From: an uncultured Lewinella sp.
GTDB lineage: Bacteria; Bacteroidota; Bacteroidia; Chitinophagales; Saprospiraceae
Length of the DNA stretch: 64,000 bases
Assembly (NCBI GenBank): GCA_913057725.1
Contig: CAJXOS010000018.1
Location: forward strand, 1 to 64,000
Direction of reading: 5' to 3'
Part shown: piece by piece, positions 20,658-30,830 of the stretch
Numbering within the stretch: position 1 is the stretch's first letter
Layout: the number at the start of each line of letters is the position of its first letter
Position numbers and translations under genes: made by a program
The notes under the pieces: model-generated
What the model saw: the letters and a program-made list of their open reading frames with translations, nothing else
Databases searched by the model: none
Told to the model about the DNA's origin: nothing

Positions 20658-21542
20658 ATGAAAAATCTGAGTGGAAAAGTCATTGTAATTACCGGAGCAG
20701 GATCAGGAATTGGGCGAGCATTGGCTCTCCAACTGGCAAGCAATGGTGCGCACTTGGCTTTAAACGATTGGAACACAGAAACACTATCGGAGACACTTGC
20801 TTTAATCCAGCAGCAAGGTCAAGGGACTGCTATTACTCATCCTTTTGATGTGAGTGATCGCCCAGCCTGGGAGCAGTTTGCGAAAATAGTACAGGAACAT
20901 TACGGGAAAGTAGATGGCTTGATTAACAATGCAGGCCTTACCGTCTTTCCTGAAACCATTCCCGAAACACATACGGTAGACTTTGAGCGCGTACTTCAAG
21001 TAAATGTCTGGGGTACAATTCATGGCTCACAAGTCTTTCTGCCATTGCTAATGGAGCAGCAAGAGTCTTTGCTGGTTAACATTAGCAGTATACTAGGTAT
21101 TGCCGGCTTTGCTGGCCAAGGCCCTTATGTTACCTCTAAGTTTGCCGTACGCGGCTTCACGGAGACCCTTCGTCAAGAGCTCGCTGGTACTGGCGTACAG
21201 GTGGTTTGTGTACACCCTGGTCTGGTGAAAACCAACTTGACCCGCAATATCAAGACAGAAGACAAGCAACTGCTGGAGCAGTTGTCCAAGTTCTTTGAGG
21301 AGGCTGCTAAGACTACGCCTGAGCAGGCGGCTGAGCAGATCATTGCTGGTGTAAAGAGAGGTAAAGTCCGTATTGTATTTGGTCAGAACACTTGGTTCCT
21401 TGATCGCATATCGCGCTTGTTGCCAAGTCGTTACCACAAATTAATGCCTCGTACCTTCCGCCCAGGAAGATTGATCAAGAAGGCGCTTGCTGCACGTAGT
21501 GCTGCTAAAAGCAATAAGAAGAGGACTCCTGTCAATAAGTAA
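20658..21542 (+). CDS. SDR family NAD(P)-dependent oxidoreductase
   Basis: TGAGSGIG, NNAG, YVTSKFAVRG. Confidence 0.95.
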   Translation: MKNLSGKVIVITGAGSGIGRALALQLASNGAHLALNDWNTETLSETLALIQQQGQGTAITHPFDVSDRPAWEQFAKIVQEHYGKVDGLINNAGLTVFPETIPETHTVDFERVLQVNVWGTIHGSQVFLPLLMEQQESLLVNISSILGIAGFAGQGPYVTSKFAVRGFTETLRQELAGTGVQVVCVHPGLVKTNLTRNIKTEDKQLLEQLSKFFEEAAKTTPEQAAEQIIAGVKRGKVRIVFGQNTWFLDRISRLLPSRYHKLMPRTFRPGRLIKKALAARSAAKSNKKRTPVNK

Positions 21543-21603
21543 GAGCTTAGTTAAACTAAGTTGATTAGAGTTGAGTAAGTTGATCTTACCTCAAGCGCTG
21601 TTG

Positions 21604-22989
21604 CTATTCTTCTTCCCCTTCCGGTAATATCCAATCTGAGGGCCTAAGCATCGACCATTCCTCGTGGGCTAAATCACGTTCACTGTCTACATAGGGGTGA
21701 TATTTCCCATCATTGAGCTTCACTTTCACATGTGCGAATACAGCCACTTCTCGCCCTTCGGCTAAAGCCTGATCACGAAGGTGGTGAGCGTACTGCATAA
21801 TCATGTCTGGATGAGTCCACATCTTTCGTGCTTGTTTGGGAAGCAGTTCACTACGTGGGCGAATACGCTCTTCATCGCCTGTTTGTACGTCTTTGACAAT
21901 AAAATGGCCCCGACCACGCTTAGCGCGTAGCATCATACGCCAGGCGTAACGATGTCCTTCTTCCGTCCAGGCTACATCACCGGGATACAACCAGTGGCGA
22001 AGTGGCAGGAAGGTATGTACGAGTATTAAGGCAATGAAGGCCAATCGTAGACTAGGCCTCCAGGCGGGAGAATTTTGCCAAAAGCGCTGTGGGTTAGCAA
22101 CAGTCCCTTCAACTCGTTCTTGCCAGTCTTGTAAGCGCACTCTAGCCTTGGTCCATCGCTCACTGATCCAACTTAGAATGCGCCGTGGCCAGCTAGGACC
22201 AAAGTAGAGCGAAGTAAGAATTACCGACAGGTAAGGAAAGATGCCAATATTAAATATCAAATGGTTGCTGAAATGAAACAGTACAACAATGCCGAAGGCC
22301 CATTTCCGGGTCCGTTTGTTGAGGAGAAAGAACACCACGAAGAAGTCCAGTAGGGCACCACCCCAGGACATGATCCAAGGCACCCAGTCTTGCGCTACAA
22401 TTGGGCCAATTAGAAAGAGGTCGCTTTTGGCTTTCATCCATAGTTTTAGGGGCATGGCATTAAGTAGCCAATCAGCATTAATCTTCGCTATGCCACCAAA
22501 GAAGTAGACTACACCCATCAAGAAGGGGAGAATGACAAAGCTCCAGCGCGGAATGGAGGATGATCGTTCTGCTGGGTTCTGCAAAATGTCGACGGAAAGG
22601 GCTCGCCAGGCGGGGAGTAAAGCCATGATCCAGCTGATCCAGCAAAAGAGATAACCGTGATTGAGATAATGAGCCTTCTCCAGTAGGAAATAGTAAGTAA
22701 AAAATAAGGCAAACAACGGAGCTGTCCACCGATATCGCCAACCAATCGCTACAGCTAAGGCCAGCCCCATACCAATGATGAAATATAAGCTCATGAAGGG
22801 CTCTGGAAAGGAGGGAAGCCACTCGAAACCGTAGTAACGGAATTGGAAGTTTTCTGGATTAAAGGCATCTACCCATAGGTGGTAATACGCAAAACCACCA
22901 AGGAGGTCAGCGAAGCCAAGTACGCCAAAAACAATGCGGAAGAAGACCAAGCCTGCGATGTCTACGGGTTGCCAAAGCCAGTTTTTCAT
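21604..22989 (-). CDS. HTTM domain / vitamin K-dependent gamma-carboxylase-like membrane protein
   Basis: MKNWLWQPVDIAGLVFFRIVFGVLGFADLLGG; multi-TM; start in an ATGA overlap with the upstream stop. Confidence 0.85.
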   Translation of the reverse strand: MKNWLWQPVDIAGLVFFRIVFGVLGFADLLGGFAYYHLWVDAFNPENFQFRYYGFEWLPSFPEPFMSLYFIIGMGLALAVAIGWRYRWTAPLFALFFTYYFLLEKAHYLNHGYLFCWISWIMALLPAWRALSVDILQNPAERSSSIPRWSFVILPFLMGVVYFFGGIAKINADWLLNAMPLKLWMKAKSDLFLIGPIVAQDWVPWIMSWGGALLDFFVVFFLLNKRTRKWAFGIVVLFHFSNHLIFNIGIFPYLSVILTSLYFGPSWPRRILSWISERWTKARVRLQDWQERVEGTVANPQRFWQNSPAWRPSLRLAFIALILVHTFLPLRHWLYPGDVAWTEEGHRYAWRMMLRAKRGRGHFIVKDVQTGDEERIRPRSELLPKQARKMWTHPDMIMQYAHHLRDQALAEGREVAVFAHVKVKLNDGKYHPYVDSERDLAHEEWSMLRPSDWILPEGEEE

Positions 22990-24041
22990 CCTTTGGCTTT
23001 TTTGCATATCTCACGTAGTAAACGGAGCTGCTCTTCGCTACCCAGAACGATGAATGCCTCTCCTGGTTGGAGGCTAATCTCTGGTGTAGGGTTTACTTGA
23101 TAACGCCCCAAATGATCGCGGTAGCCAATAATATTAGCCCCCGTTTGAGAGCGGAGATGTAGATCACGGATCGGACGCCCCTGATAGCTCTCTGGCAAAT
23201 CATGATAGTGGAGCTCTTCAAAGCCCATATCGGAGTGATATTCGCTGGTGATAAAGGAGAAAAACTCCACTGCACCAGGTTTGTTCATGAGCATGGCCAT
23301 GTAGAAACCACCAATGTTTTCAGGCATCACTACATGGTTGGCGCCTGCTTTAATGAGTTTGGCCTGCGAACGCTCCTTTATGGCCCGGCTGACAATGGTC
23401 AACTTAGGATTGAGTTGGCGGGAGGATAATACAATGAAGAGGTTTTCGCTGTCTTCGCCCAGTGCCGCTATGAGGCCACGTGCATTGGCAATGCCTGCTT
23501 CAAATAGCGTGTCATCTTGGGTAGCATCTCCCTCCAGATAGAGAATGTCCTGATCCATCTCTTGAATCAGCTGGATCTTCTCCGGATCATTTTCGATGAT
23601 GACATAAGGGGTTTGATGCTCATTGAGGTTGTTGGCAATTTCCTTGCCGTACTTGCCGAAACCGCAGAGGATAATGTGATTTTCGAGCTGCTGAATCCGT
23701 ACGGTGATTTGATTGAGGTGCATGCGCTTGAAAATTTCGCCTTCGACAATAAAATAACTCAGAACCGCCAGTAGATAAGCAAAGACCGCAATGTTGACAA
23801 AGATAAGTCCGGCGGTAAAGAAACGGCCCACTTCGCTGAGTGGTTCTACTTCGGTAAAACCAACGGTGGAGATAGTGATGACGACCATGTAAAAGGCGTC
23901 GCCCCAGCTGTAGCCTTCTAATAAGACGTACCCCATCGAGCCCAATAGCAACTCACCTGCTACCAATAATACGGCGATCCGCAAGCTCAAAAAGTTGGCG
24001 GGTACGCGATAAAAGTGGAGTAGATTTGACTTGGCAGGCAT
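22986..24041 (-). CDS. Potassium channel family protein with TrkA-N/RCK domain
   Basis: Pore MVVITISTVGFTEVEPL, RCK ILCGFGKYGKEIANNL, TrkA-C-like end. Confidence 0.95.
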   Translation of the reverse strand: MPAKSNLLHFYRVPANFLSLRIAVLLVAGELLLGSMGYVLLEGYSWGDAFYMVVITISTVGFTEVEPLSEVGRFFTAGLIFVNIAVFAYLLAVLSYFIVEGEIFKRMHLNQITVRIQQLENHIILCGFGKYGKEIANNLNEHQTPYVIIENDPEKIQLIQEMDQDILYLEGDATQDDTLFEAGIANARGLIAALGEDSENLFIVLSSRQLNPKLTIVSRAIKERSQAKLIKAGANHVVMPENIGGFYMAMLMNKPGAVEFFSFITSEYHSDMGFEELHYHDLPESYQGRPIRDLHLRSQTGANIIGYRDHLGRYQVNPTPEISLQPGEAFIVLGSEEQLRLLREICKKAKG

Positions 24042-24079
24042 TTACAGGCTTTGCTTGTCCTGCCCAAAAATACTCGCTT

Positions 24080-26233
24080 TTATTGAATCACAATCAGCAA
24101 AGTCTGTCCGATCAAACTATTGTCGTGTTGCACCGAAATAAGGTGGGTGCCTTGGGGTAAAGCAGGGTCTCTAATTTCAAAAAATGTTTCACCGCTTTCA
24201 TCAATTTCGATTGGCCATTGTCGTAGTAATTGACCATCGAGTTGATGTAGTTGAACGGTGTAACTTCCTATTTCTTGAGCCTCCCAATGCAGTCGAAATT
24301 GGCAGCAGCCCGGGTTCGGATAAACTTGTACAGCATTAGCATCCAGTCGCGTGAATGACTGTATGGGGAGCTTTTCGGGAGCATAGACCTGAGCTCCACT
24401 ATAATGCGCAAACCAGACTCGGCCTTGAGGATCAGGAAGTACCTTTGAGATTCTACCGTGGAATAGCGGAGTGTTTTCGTGATTCCAGAATTCCCATTCC
24501 TCGCCATCATAGTGCAAGACTCCCTCAATCTGTAAAATGGCCCAGGCTTCCGGATAGGGGCCAATGGCAATACTCTGGACATTAAGGTCTTGATTGGTGC
24601 CGAAGGGGAGGGCTTCCTGTACCCATGAGTCTCCTTCTTGTCGGATAATGCCAGCCCGCCCAGCCGCTAGCCACATTCTGCCCTCCTCATCGAAGTCGAT
24701 ATCGAGAATTCCGAAGTGCTCGATCCCCATGTCTTCGGCAGAGATGTGCTTAAATTGGAAGCCATCAAAATTTAGGAGACCGTTGTTGGTGCCTATCCAC
24801 ATGCTTCCGTCGGGGCCTTCCTGAAGGCAGACGAAGAAGTCGATGCCAGCTGCTTGTACGTCAGTAGTCGCATAACGGAACCACTGGCCCTGATAGCGCA
24901 CGGAAAACTCATCATCGAAAGGGAGTACGAGCCAGAGGTTGTCGTTTCGATTTAGTTCCAGCTCAATATTACTGGCAAAATTTTCGAGCGGGACTGCTTC
25001 GTGCAGGGTGTCCCAGCTGGTGCCATTCCATTCCCTGACAGCCTGCTCCGGGAAGCCGAAGAACTGCAGCGTGCTTACGCCTACTATTGGATTGCCGTCT
25101 GGGTTGAACTCAATACTATTTACCTGCTCCAGGGAGAAATCAGTAGTGGTTAGGGGTAGGTGCGTCCAACGGCCACCCATAAGATAAGCCAGGCTGTTGG
25201 CTCCTCCCATCCAGACCTTCCCTTGTTGGTCGATGGCTATTTCGGTCGGTTGCGGTACGGGTATCCAGCTACTGATAACTGCCTTTTTAGGAGTTGGCCC
25301 TTCGGCAATCGACCATTTCCAAAAACGGAGTAGGTGATCCACAAACCAGAAGTTGCCTTCCGTGTCAAAGAACGGACGAGAATTGTAGAAGACGGGCTCA
25401 GCAAAGTCTGGAGGGGTTAGTTCTTGATTGATAATGCCCTCTCCTTCATAAGTGAGTTGCATCCATTCACCATAATTGAATAGCCTCATACCATTAGGCA
25501 GGGAAGAATCAGGGTAGAGTGTGTTATTACCAGCGAGATTGGCGTGCCAGATTATCACTTCCGCGGTATTATCCCAGAAGTACAACCCTTGGCTCGTAGC
25601 CAACCAGACATTTCCAGAGGGATCAAATTCTAAGTCGGTGGGTTGAGGATTACCGAGTGGGAAGTCGTGTAATAAGGTGCCATTTTCAGCGAAACACATC
25701 AGGCCATAGTTAGTACTCACCCAGGTACGATACTGTTGGTCAATTTTGGCGATTGCGATGCCATAGTCGATTTGCGTATTGATGTGTAGCCATTCCAGTT
25801 CGTTGTTATCATCCAAGGCGTACAGGTCGTTTCCCGATGCAAGTAGCAAGCGACCGGCTCGGTCTTGACCGACGATGCTGTTTAGAAAGTGATTAGAATT
25901 AATCAGTTCTAGTTGTTGTTCGGTCCATTGTCCATTGCGCCAGCGTTGCAGTCGGTTGCGCCAGTTGATTACGGTCACTTCATCAGGGCCAGTAGCTTTA
26001 ATATCCTGGATATAGTTGACTTGCTCGCTTTCGGCGAAATAATGGAGCTGTTCCTCGCCGGTGTTTTTGTCTATTTGCAGGATGTAGGCAGAATTGGCCA
26101 ACCACAGTTGTCCGTTCGTCTCTGCTCCGTTAACGAGGCCTCCGGGGTACATATAGGTTTGCCAGTGGCCCGCATCTTGGGCTTGAAGGAGAGAAGTGCA
26201 GAAAAGTAAAAAGAAGAGTAGGCGGTTCAACAT
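24080..26233 (-). CDS. Two-component-regulator-propeller-like surface protein with T9SS sorting domain
   Basis: Signal peptide MLNRLLFFLLFCTSLLQAQ; repeats such as GNVWLATSQGLYFWD, GSMWIGTNNGLLNFD; C-terminal VYPNPGCCQFRLHWEAQ... Confidence 0.85.
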   Translation of the reverse strand: MLNRLLFFLLFCTSLLQAQDAGHWQTYMYPGGLVNGAETNGQLWLANSAYILQIDKNTGEEQLHYFAESEQVNYIQDIKATGPDEVTVINWRNRLQRWRNGQWTEQQLELINSNHFLNSIVGQDRAGRLLLASGNDLYALDDNNELEWLHINTQIDYGIAIAKIDQQYRTWVSTNYGLMCFAENGTLLHDFPLGNPQPTDLEFDPSGNVWLATSQGLYFWDNTAEVIIWHANLAGNNTLYPDSSLPNGMRLFNYGEWMQLTYEGEGIINQELTPPDFAEPVFYNSRPFFDTEGNFWFVDHLLRFWKWSIAEGPTPKKAVISSWIPVPQPTEIAIDQQGKVWMGGANSLAYLMGGRWTHLPLTTTDFSLEQVNSIEFNPDGNPIVGVSTLQFFGFPEQAVREWNGTSWDTLHEAVPLENFASNIELELNRNDNLWLVLPFDDEFSVRYQGQWFRYATTDVQAAGIDFFVCLQEGPDGSMWIGTNNGLLNFDGFQFKHISAEDMGIEHFGILDIDFDEEGRMWLAAGRAGIIRQEGDSWVQEALPFGTNQDLNVQSIAIGPYPEAWAILQIEGVLHYDGEEWEFWNHENTPLFHGRISKVLPDPQGRVWFAHYSGAQVYAPEKLPIQSFTRLDANAVQVYPNPGCCQFRLHWEAQEIGSYTVQLHQLDGQLLRQWPIEIDESGETFFEIRDPALPQGTHLISVQHDNSLIGQTLLIVIQ

Positions 26234-26456
26234 AATGCGCGGATTTGGGTTTTCAGAGGGTCGGTAAGCAACTGTACTTAATAATAGTGCTTTGTTGCAT
26301 AGCCTGCAAGTGCTGCTGAGTGGTAAGACATTATGAATGCGCGAAAGCGTTTGGTGGGAAGGCCTAAGAATTAGAAAACGGCAAGCTGTCAAAACTTTTT
26401 GGCGCCAGAAGCAGTATAAAACCTATAGTTTTAGATGACTTCATTACAGAAACGGG

Positions 26457-27359
26457 ATGGATAAGGCAATGGATAACACGCAGCAGCGTCAGTTGGCTGC
26501 CTGGCAAGCTTGGGGTATTCTGGTCTTGCTGAGCCTTATTTGGGGTACATCCTATGTGCTCATAAAATGGGGGCTGATCTACTTTCCGCCTATGCAGGTG
26601 GCGGGTATCCGCCTGGGTGTTTCGGCACTGGCCTTTATGCCGGTTCTTTATCGCGAGCTCCGCAAAATTGAGACGGAGCAGCTGCCGCTACTTTTTCTGG
26701 TGGGGTTAATGGGCACTGGCCTGCCAGCCTTTCTGTTTCCGGCAGCTCAGGAAGAGGTCAATAGCTCGCTGGCCGGTATTCTGAATTCTCTCACGCCACT
26801 TTTTACACTCTTTCTTGGTATTCTCTTCTTTGGGAAGCGGTTCACCTGGTCGAAGACCTTAGGGATTCTGATTGGTTTAGCAGGGGCGATTTGCCTATTT
26901 GCCTTTGGCGAGCAAGCCGGATTGGGCGGCAAATGGACCTACGGCCTACTCATTGTTTTGGCGTGCCTGTGCTACGCGGCTAGTAGTAATATTGTGGGCT
27001 ATCGCCTGCGAGGGCTCAATGGGCTTACCATTAGTGCAGTCTCCTTCTCACTGGTGGGTATCCCGGTCTTATTGTACTTGCTTCTGGGCACAGATTTTAT
27101 TAGTACGCTGCAGGCGCAACCAGAGGCCTGGAAAGGTGTGGGTTACATCAGCGTGCTGGCGCTCTTCAGTACCGTTTTGGCGGGTATTATCTTCTTTCAG
27201 CTTATTCAGTGGACTAGCCCTGTTTTTGGTAGCACGGTGAGCTATCTGGTGCCGGCGGTAGCCATGGGCTGGGGTGCGCTAGATGGTGAGGTGATTGCAC
27301 TGGTGCATTTCGTAGGTATGGGCCTGATCTTGGCCGGCGTGTACTTGAGTAAGAATTAA
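26457..27359 (+). CDS. DMT family transporter (EamA)
   Basis: 10-TM EamA pattern, LSLIWGTSYVLIKWGL. Confidence 0.92.
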   Translation: MDKAMDNTQQRQLAAWQAWGILVLLSLIWGTSYVLIKWGLIYFPPMQVAGIRLGVSALAFMPVLYRELRKIETEQLPLLFLVGLMGTGLPAFLFPAAQEEVNSSLAGILNSLTPLFTLFLGILFFGKRFTWSKTLGILIGLAGAICLFAFGEQAGLGGKWTYGLLIVLACLCYAASSNIVGYRLRGLNGLTISAVSFSLVGIPVLLYLLLGTDFISTLQAQPEAWKGVGYISVLALFSTVLAGIIFFQLIQWTSPVFGSTVSYLVPAVAMGWGALDGEVIALVHFVGMGLILAGVYLSKN

Positions 27360-27402
27360 GGCGATAATTTCCAACCAACCAACTCGCCCCAAAGTGGCAA
27401 AC

Positions 27403-27437
27403 AAAAAAACGCTCCGAACACCTGAGCATCCGGAGCG
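27403..27437 (-). terminator. Rho-independent terminator of the 27467-27997 gene
   Basis: CGCTCCG...CGGAGCG stem with A7 tract on + strand (T tract on minus). Confidence 0.8.
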
Positions 27438-27466
27438 CCATTGCTTTCCATTATGTATTTAGCGGC

Positions 27467-27997
27467 TTAGATGTCTTCTAGTACACCTTTCCACTCGCCG
27501 GTGAGGGTTTTGCCGTCGGCGGTAAGGGTGAAGGTGATGGTTGTTTCGGTACCATCAATGGCAATATCTACGGTGCCATCGGTGAAGGCTACCTTGGTGC
27601 CGGAGAAGGTGTCGAGGTTGTAGTCGAGAAAAACTTCCGAACCAGGAACGATCGTGAAAGCATTGCGGACATCAGCCCAGTTGTAGGTGCCGGCCTTGAG
27701 CCCCGTGGAACTATCCGTGTTGAGATCCAGATAGACGATTTCTCCCTGACCAGTGAGGCTGAAGCCAGACTTATCTACTCCCGCTGTAACGAGGAAGATA
27801 TCCCAGTCGTGGGAGCTGTTGAGGTTGGCACCCACATCGTTCAAGAAGCCCTTGGCTAGGGCGTAGGTAGTGCCGTCGTAGGTGAACTCATTCTTGATGG
27901 TGGTGCCAGGATCGTCGTCGTCATTGTTACAGCCAGAGAATACCGTGAAGGCAGTGATTGTTAATAGGGCAAAGAATACATTTTTCATCAGTGTCAA
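27467..27997 (-). CDS. Surface lipoprotein, paralog of 28576-29100
   Basis: Lipobox FSGC, acidic CNNDDDDPG; EFTYDGTTYALAKGFL...HDWDIFL. Confidence 0.8.
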   Translation of the reverse strand: MTLMKNVFFALLTITAFTVFSGCNNDDDDPGTTIKNEFTYDGTTYALAKGFLNDVGANLNSSHDWDIFLVTAGVDKSGFSLTGQGEIVYLDLNTDSSTGLKAGTYNWADVRNAFTIVPGSEVFLDYNLDTFSGTKVAFTDGTVDIAIDGTETTITFTLTADGKTLTGEWKGVLEDI

Positions 27998-28217
27998 TTT
28001 TACGGGGAATTCCCCTTAGGGTTTACGTTTGAAAACAGGCGCTCATCGGCGCTTTCGATGGTATATGTGTGTTAGGTGACCGGAGGTAAGTACCGGTGTT
28101 GATTTTTTTGAAAAAAAGTTGAAGCGGCACTCTTCGGGAGGTGGCGACTGCCTGGTATTTCTCTAAGCAGCACGCCATTTGGGAGCAAATGTAGAAGCCT
28201 ATCTAAAACTGGCAAGC

Positions 28218-28277
28218 GAAATGTTCTGAATCGACACTTTTGCAAAAAAAAGGAACTGGAAATGTTCTGAAATGACA
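28218..28277. repeat. Direct repeat GAAATGTTCTGAA[TA][CT]GACA x2, 41-bp period
   Basis: 28218-28236 and 28259-28277, 17/19 identical. Confidence 0.6.
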
Positions 28278-28371
28278 TGCAGGTGTGCCGTTCGGCAGGC
28301 TTTGGCCTGCAAATGATAGGGACGACCCGCTGAATGGGCGACTGCCCTGGCAGGAGCGCGGCGCAGGGACT

Positions 28372-28455
28372 GCGCAAGGGCTAAGGATAGGAGGTGCGCG
28401 CAGGCGTGCCGGATAGCCTGGCGCTACGCCCGCGGGCGTAAAGCGAAGCCCCCAA
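28372..28455 (+). repeat. Dispersed structured intergenic element, copy 2
   Basis: GCGCAAGGGCTAAGGATAG (28372-28390), CCGGATAGC (28409-28417), palindrome TACGCCCGCGGGCGTA (28425-28440), CCCCCAA (28449-28455). Confidence 0.8.
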
Positions 28456-28575
28456 CAGGAAGTCGGAAGATGAAGTTTGAATTGCGCAAGAGTGTGATGA
28501 AAGGTGCTAACATCCAAAAAAATACCCCGCCTACTGCAAGCAGCGAGCGGGGCCATGAAAGGGGAAAAGTAACGC

Positions 28576-29100
28576 TTACACATTTTCTAGTGTTCCGGAC
28601 CATTCGCCGGTAACGGTGCTTCCATCAGAGAGCGTCAGGGTAAAGGTGATCGTCGTATTAAAACCGAGGGTGCGAATATTGACAGTGCCATCGCGGGCGT
28701 CAATAGCGGTGCCCTCGAAGGTGCCGAGGTTGTAGTCGAGGCCCATAGTGCCCACGACGAGCGAAAAATCGCGTCGGGTGGCCGACCAGCTGTAGTTGCC
28801 AGCGAGCAGGCGTTCGGAGCTACTGACGTTGAGGTCGAGGTAGATATAGTCGCCGATGCCCGTGATACCGAAGGCGTCACCCTTGGTGATGCTTTCGGAA
28901 GTGAGGTAGACATCCCAGTCGTGGATGGCGCCGCCGTTGGTGCCAAAGTCGATCAGGTAGCCATTGGGTACATCATAGGTGGTATCATTGTAGGTGAACT
29001 CGCGGGGGCCACCAAAATCGTCGTCATCGTCCCTGGGGTTACAGGAGGTAAGGACCGAAAAAGCAAAGAGCACAAAGAGCACGTAATAGACTTGGTTCAT
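28576..29100 (-). CDS. Surface lipoprotein, paralog of 27467-27997
   Basis: MNQVYYVLFVLFAFSVLTSCNPRDDDDDFGG; EFTYNDTTYDVPNGYL...HDWDVYL; start trimmed from 29283. Confidence 0.8.
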   Translation of the reverse strand: MNQVYYVLFVLFAFSVLTSCNPRDDDDDFGGPREFTYNDTTYDVPNGYLIDFGTNGGAIHDWDVYLTSESITKGDAFGITGIGDYIYLDLNVSSSERLLAGNYSWSATRRDFSLVVGTMGLDYNLGTFEGTAIDARDGTVNIRTLGFNTTITFTLTLSDGSTVTGEWSGTLENV

Positions 29101-29301
29101 GATCGTGGACATAAGTGGGTGCAGTGAGCGTGATGTTCTTTTAAGTATAACGAAGGTAAGTCTAAATTGTGCGTACGAGGGTTGATTGTGCGGCGGTGGG
29201 AATGGTAACCAGCCGGGGGGCAATTTTTTCAAAAAAAGGAGCTGGTCGCTACAAGTAGGGGCTGATTTTGCGATCTTTCTCATTCAAAAACCGCCGGACC
29301 T

Positions 29302-30765
29302 ATGCTACGCTTGCTCGCCTTACTGCTGCTGACTACCCATTGCTATGTGCCCCTGAGTGGCCAGCCCGACTGGCAGGCGACGGTAGACGAATGGGTGCAG
29401 GACGAGTACTTTAGGCACGCCAGTGTGGGCGTAGCGATAGCCGATGCCAGTACCGGCCGCCTGCTGGCGCACCATCGTGGCGGTAAGAGCCTGATACCCG
29501 CCTCGAACCTGAAGCTACTGACCACGGCCACCGCCCTGGCAGTGCTGGGCCCCGACTACCGCTTTGAGACGCAGCTGGCCCACGACGGCTATGTGGATGC
29601 AGAGGGCGTACTGCACGGCAACCTGTACCTGGTAGGCAGCGGCGACCCGACGCTGGGCTCGCCGGAGATGGAAGGCACCCCCAGCTGGCGGACGCTGCTA
29701 GAGCGCTTTCGGCTAGCCGTGCAGCAGGCCGGCATACGCCAACTGACGGGCCGAGTGGTAGCCGATGACAGCGCCTTCTCGAGTGCGGCCAATGGCAGCC
29801 ACTGGCAATGGCTGGATATGGGCAACTACTACGGCTGCGGCACCTTTGGGATAAATGTACACGACAACCTGTACTACCTGCGCTTTAGGCAGCAGGGCAG
29901 CCTGGGCGCTACGCCCCCCGTAGCCCGGGTGGAGCCTGCCATACCGGGCCTGCAGTTTGAGAACGAAGTGACCAGCGCCGCGCGCGGCAGCGGCGATAAT
30001 GCCTACATCTACGGCGCGCCCTATACCTACCAGCGGCACCTGCGGGGCACCATACCGGTGGGGAGTGGCTTGTTTAGTATAAAGGGCTCCATACCGGACC
30101 CACCCCTATTTGCGGCCCAGCAGCTGCAGCAGGCGCTGGAGGCCGTGGGCATTGTGAGTCTGCGCCCACCCAGCACCATACGCAAGCTGGAGCCCGAAGC
30201 GGCACAAGACGAGCGCCGGACGGTACTGTACCGGCACCAGAGCCCCAGCCTGGCGGCCATAGTAGACCGCACCAACAAAGAGAGTGTGAACCTGTACGCG
30301 GAGGCCCTGCTGCGGGCCATAGGTCTGGCTAAGCAAGGCGAGGGCAGTGAAGCGGCCGGCTTGGAAGCCACCTATAGCTACTGGCAAGAACGCGGCCTGC
30401 CCACGGCGGGCGTGCAGCTGTACGATGGCTCGGGCATGGCCCCGCGCAATGTGCTGCCGCCGGCCTTCTTCACTAAACTACTGAGCAGTATGTACCAGGA
30501 TGAGCGCCTGCGCGAGGCCTACTGGGAGAGCCTGCCGGTGGCGGGCCGATCGGGCAGCCTGCGCAACAGCCTGCGCGGTACTGCGGCCGAAGGGCGCCTG
30601 CGCGCCAAGAGTGGCTCGCTGGAGCAGGTGCGTGCCTATAGTGGCTTCGTGAGCCGGCGCGACGGGCAGGTGCTGGCCTTTAGTGTGATGCTGAATAACT
30701 ATGAAGGGGGTGGCGGTGATGCACGGCGGGAGTTGTTGGGGTTGATGCGGGAGTTGGCGGAGTGA
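29302..30765 (+). CDS. dacB: D-alanyl-D-alanine carboxypeptidase/endopeptidase (PBP4, S13 family)
   Basis: SLIPASNLKLLTTA (SxxK), second motif, late SGSLEQVRAYSG (KSG). Confidence 0.92.
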   Translation: MLRLLALLLLTTHCYVPLSGQPDWQATVDEWVQDEYFRHASVGVAIADASTGRLLAHHRGGKSLIPASNLKLLTTATALAVLGPDYRFETQLAHDGYVDAEGVLHGNLYLVGSGDPTLGSPEMEGTPSWRTLLERFRLAVQQAGIRQLTGRVVADDSAFSSAANGSHWQWLDMGNYYGCGTFGINVHDNLYYLRFRQQGSLGATPPVARVEPAIPGLQFENEVTSAARGSGDNAYIYGAPYTYQRHLRGTIPVGSGLFSIKGSIPDPPLFAAQQLQQALEAVGIVSLRPPSTIRKLEPEAAQDERRTVLYRHQSPSLAAIVDRTNKESVNLYAEALLRAIGLAKQGEGSEAAGLEATYSYWQERGLPTAGVQLYDGSGMAPRNVLPPAFFTKLLSSMYQDERLREAYWESLPVAGRSGSLRNSLRGTAAEGRLRAKSGSLEQVRAYSGFVSRRDGQVLAFSVMLNNYEGGGGDARRELLGLMRELAE

Positions 30766-30776
30766 CCCACCCCAAA

Positions 30777-30806
30777 CCCCTCCCTGGGAGGGAGGGGCTT
30801 TATAGG
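30777..30806. terminator. GC-rich hairpin between dacB and the EamA gene
   Basis: CCCCTCCC-tgg-GAGGGAGGGG followed by cttta. Confidence 0.5.
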
Positions 30807-30830
30807 GAGGTGAATGAATGAGTAAAAGGT

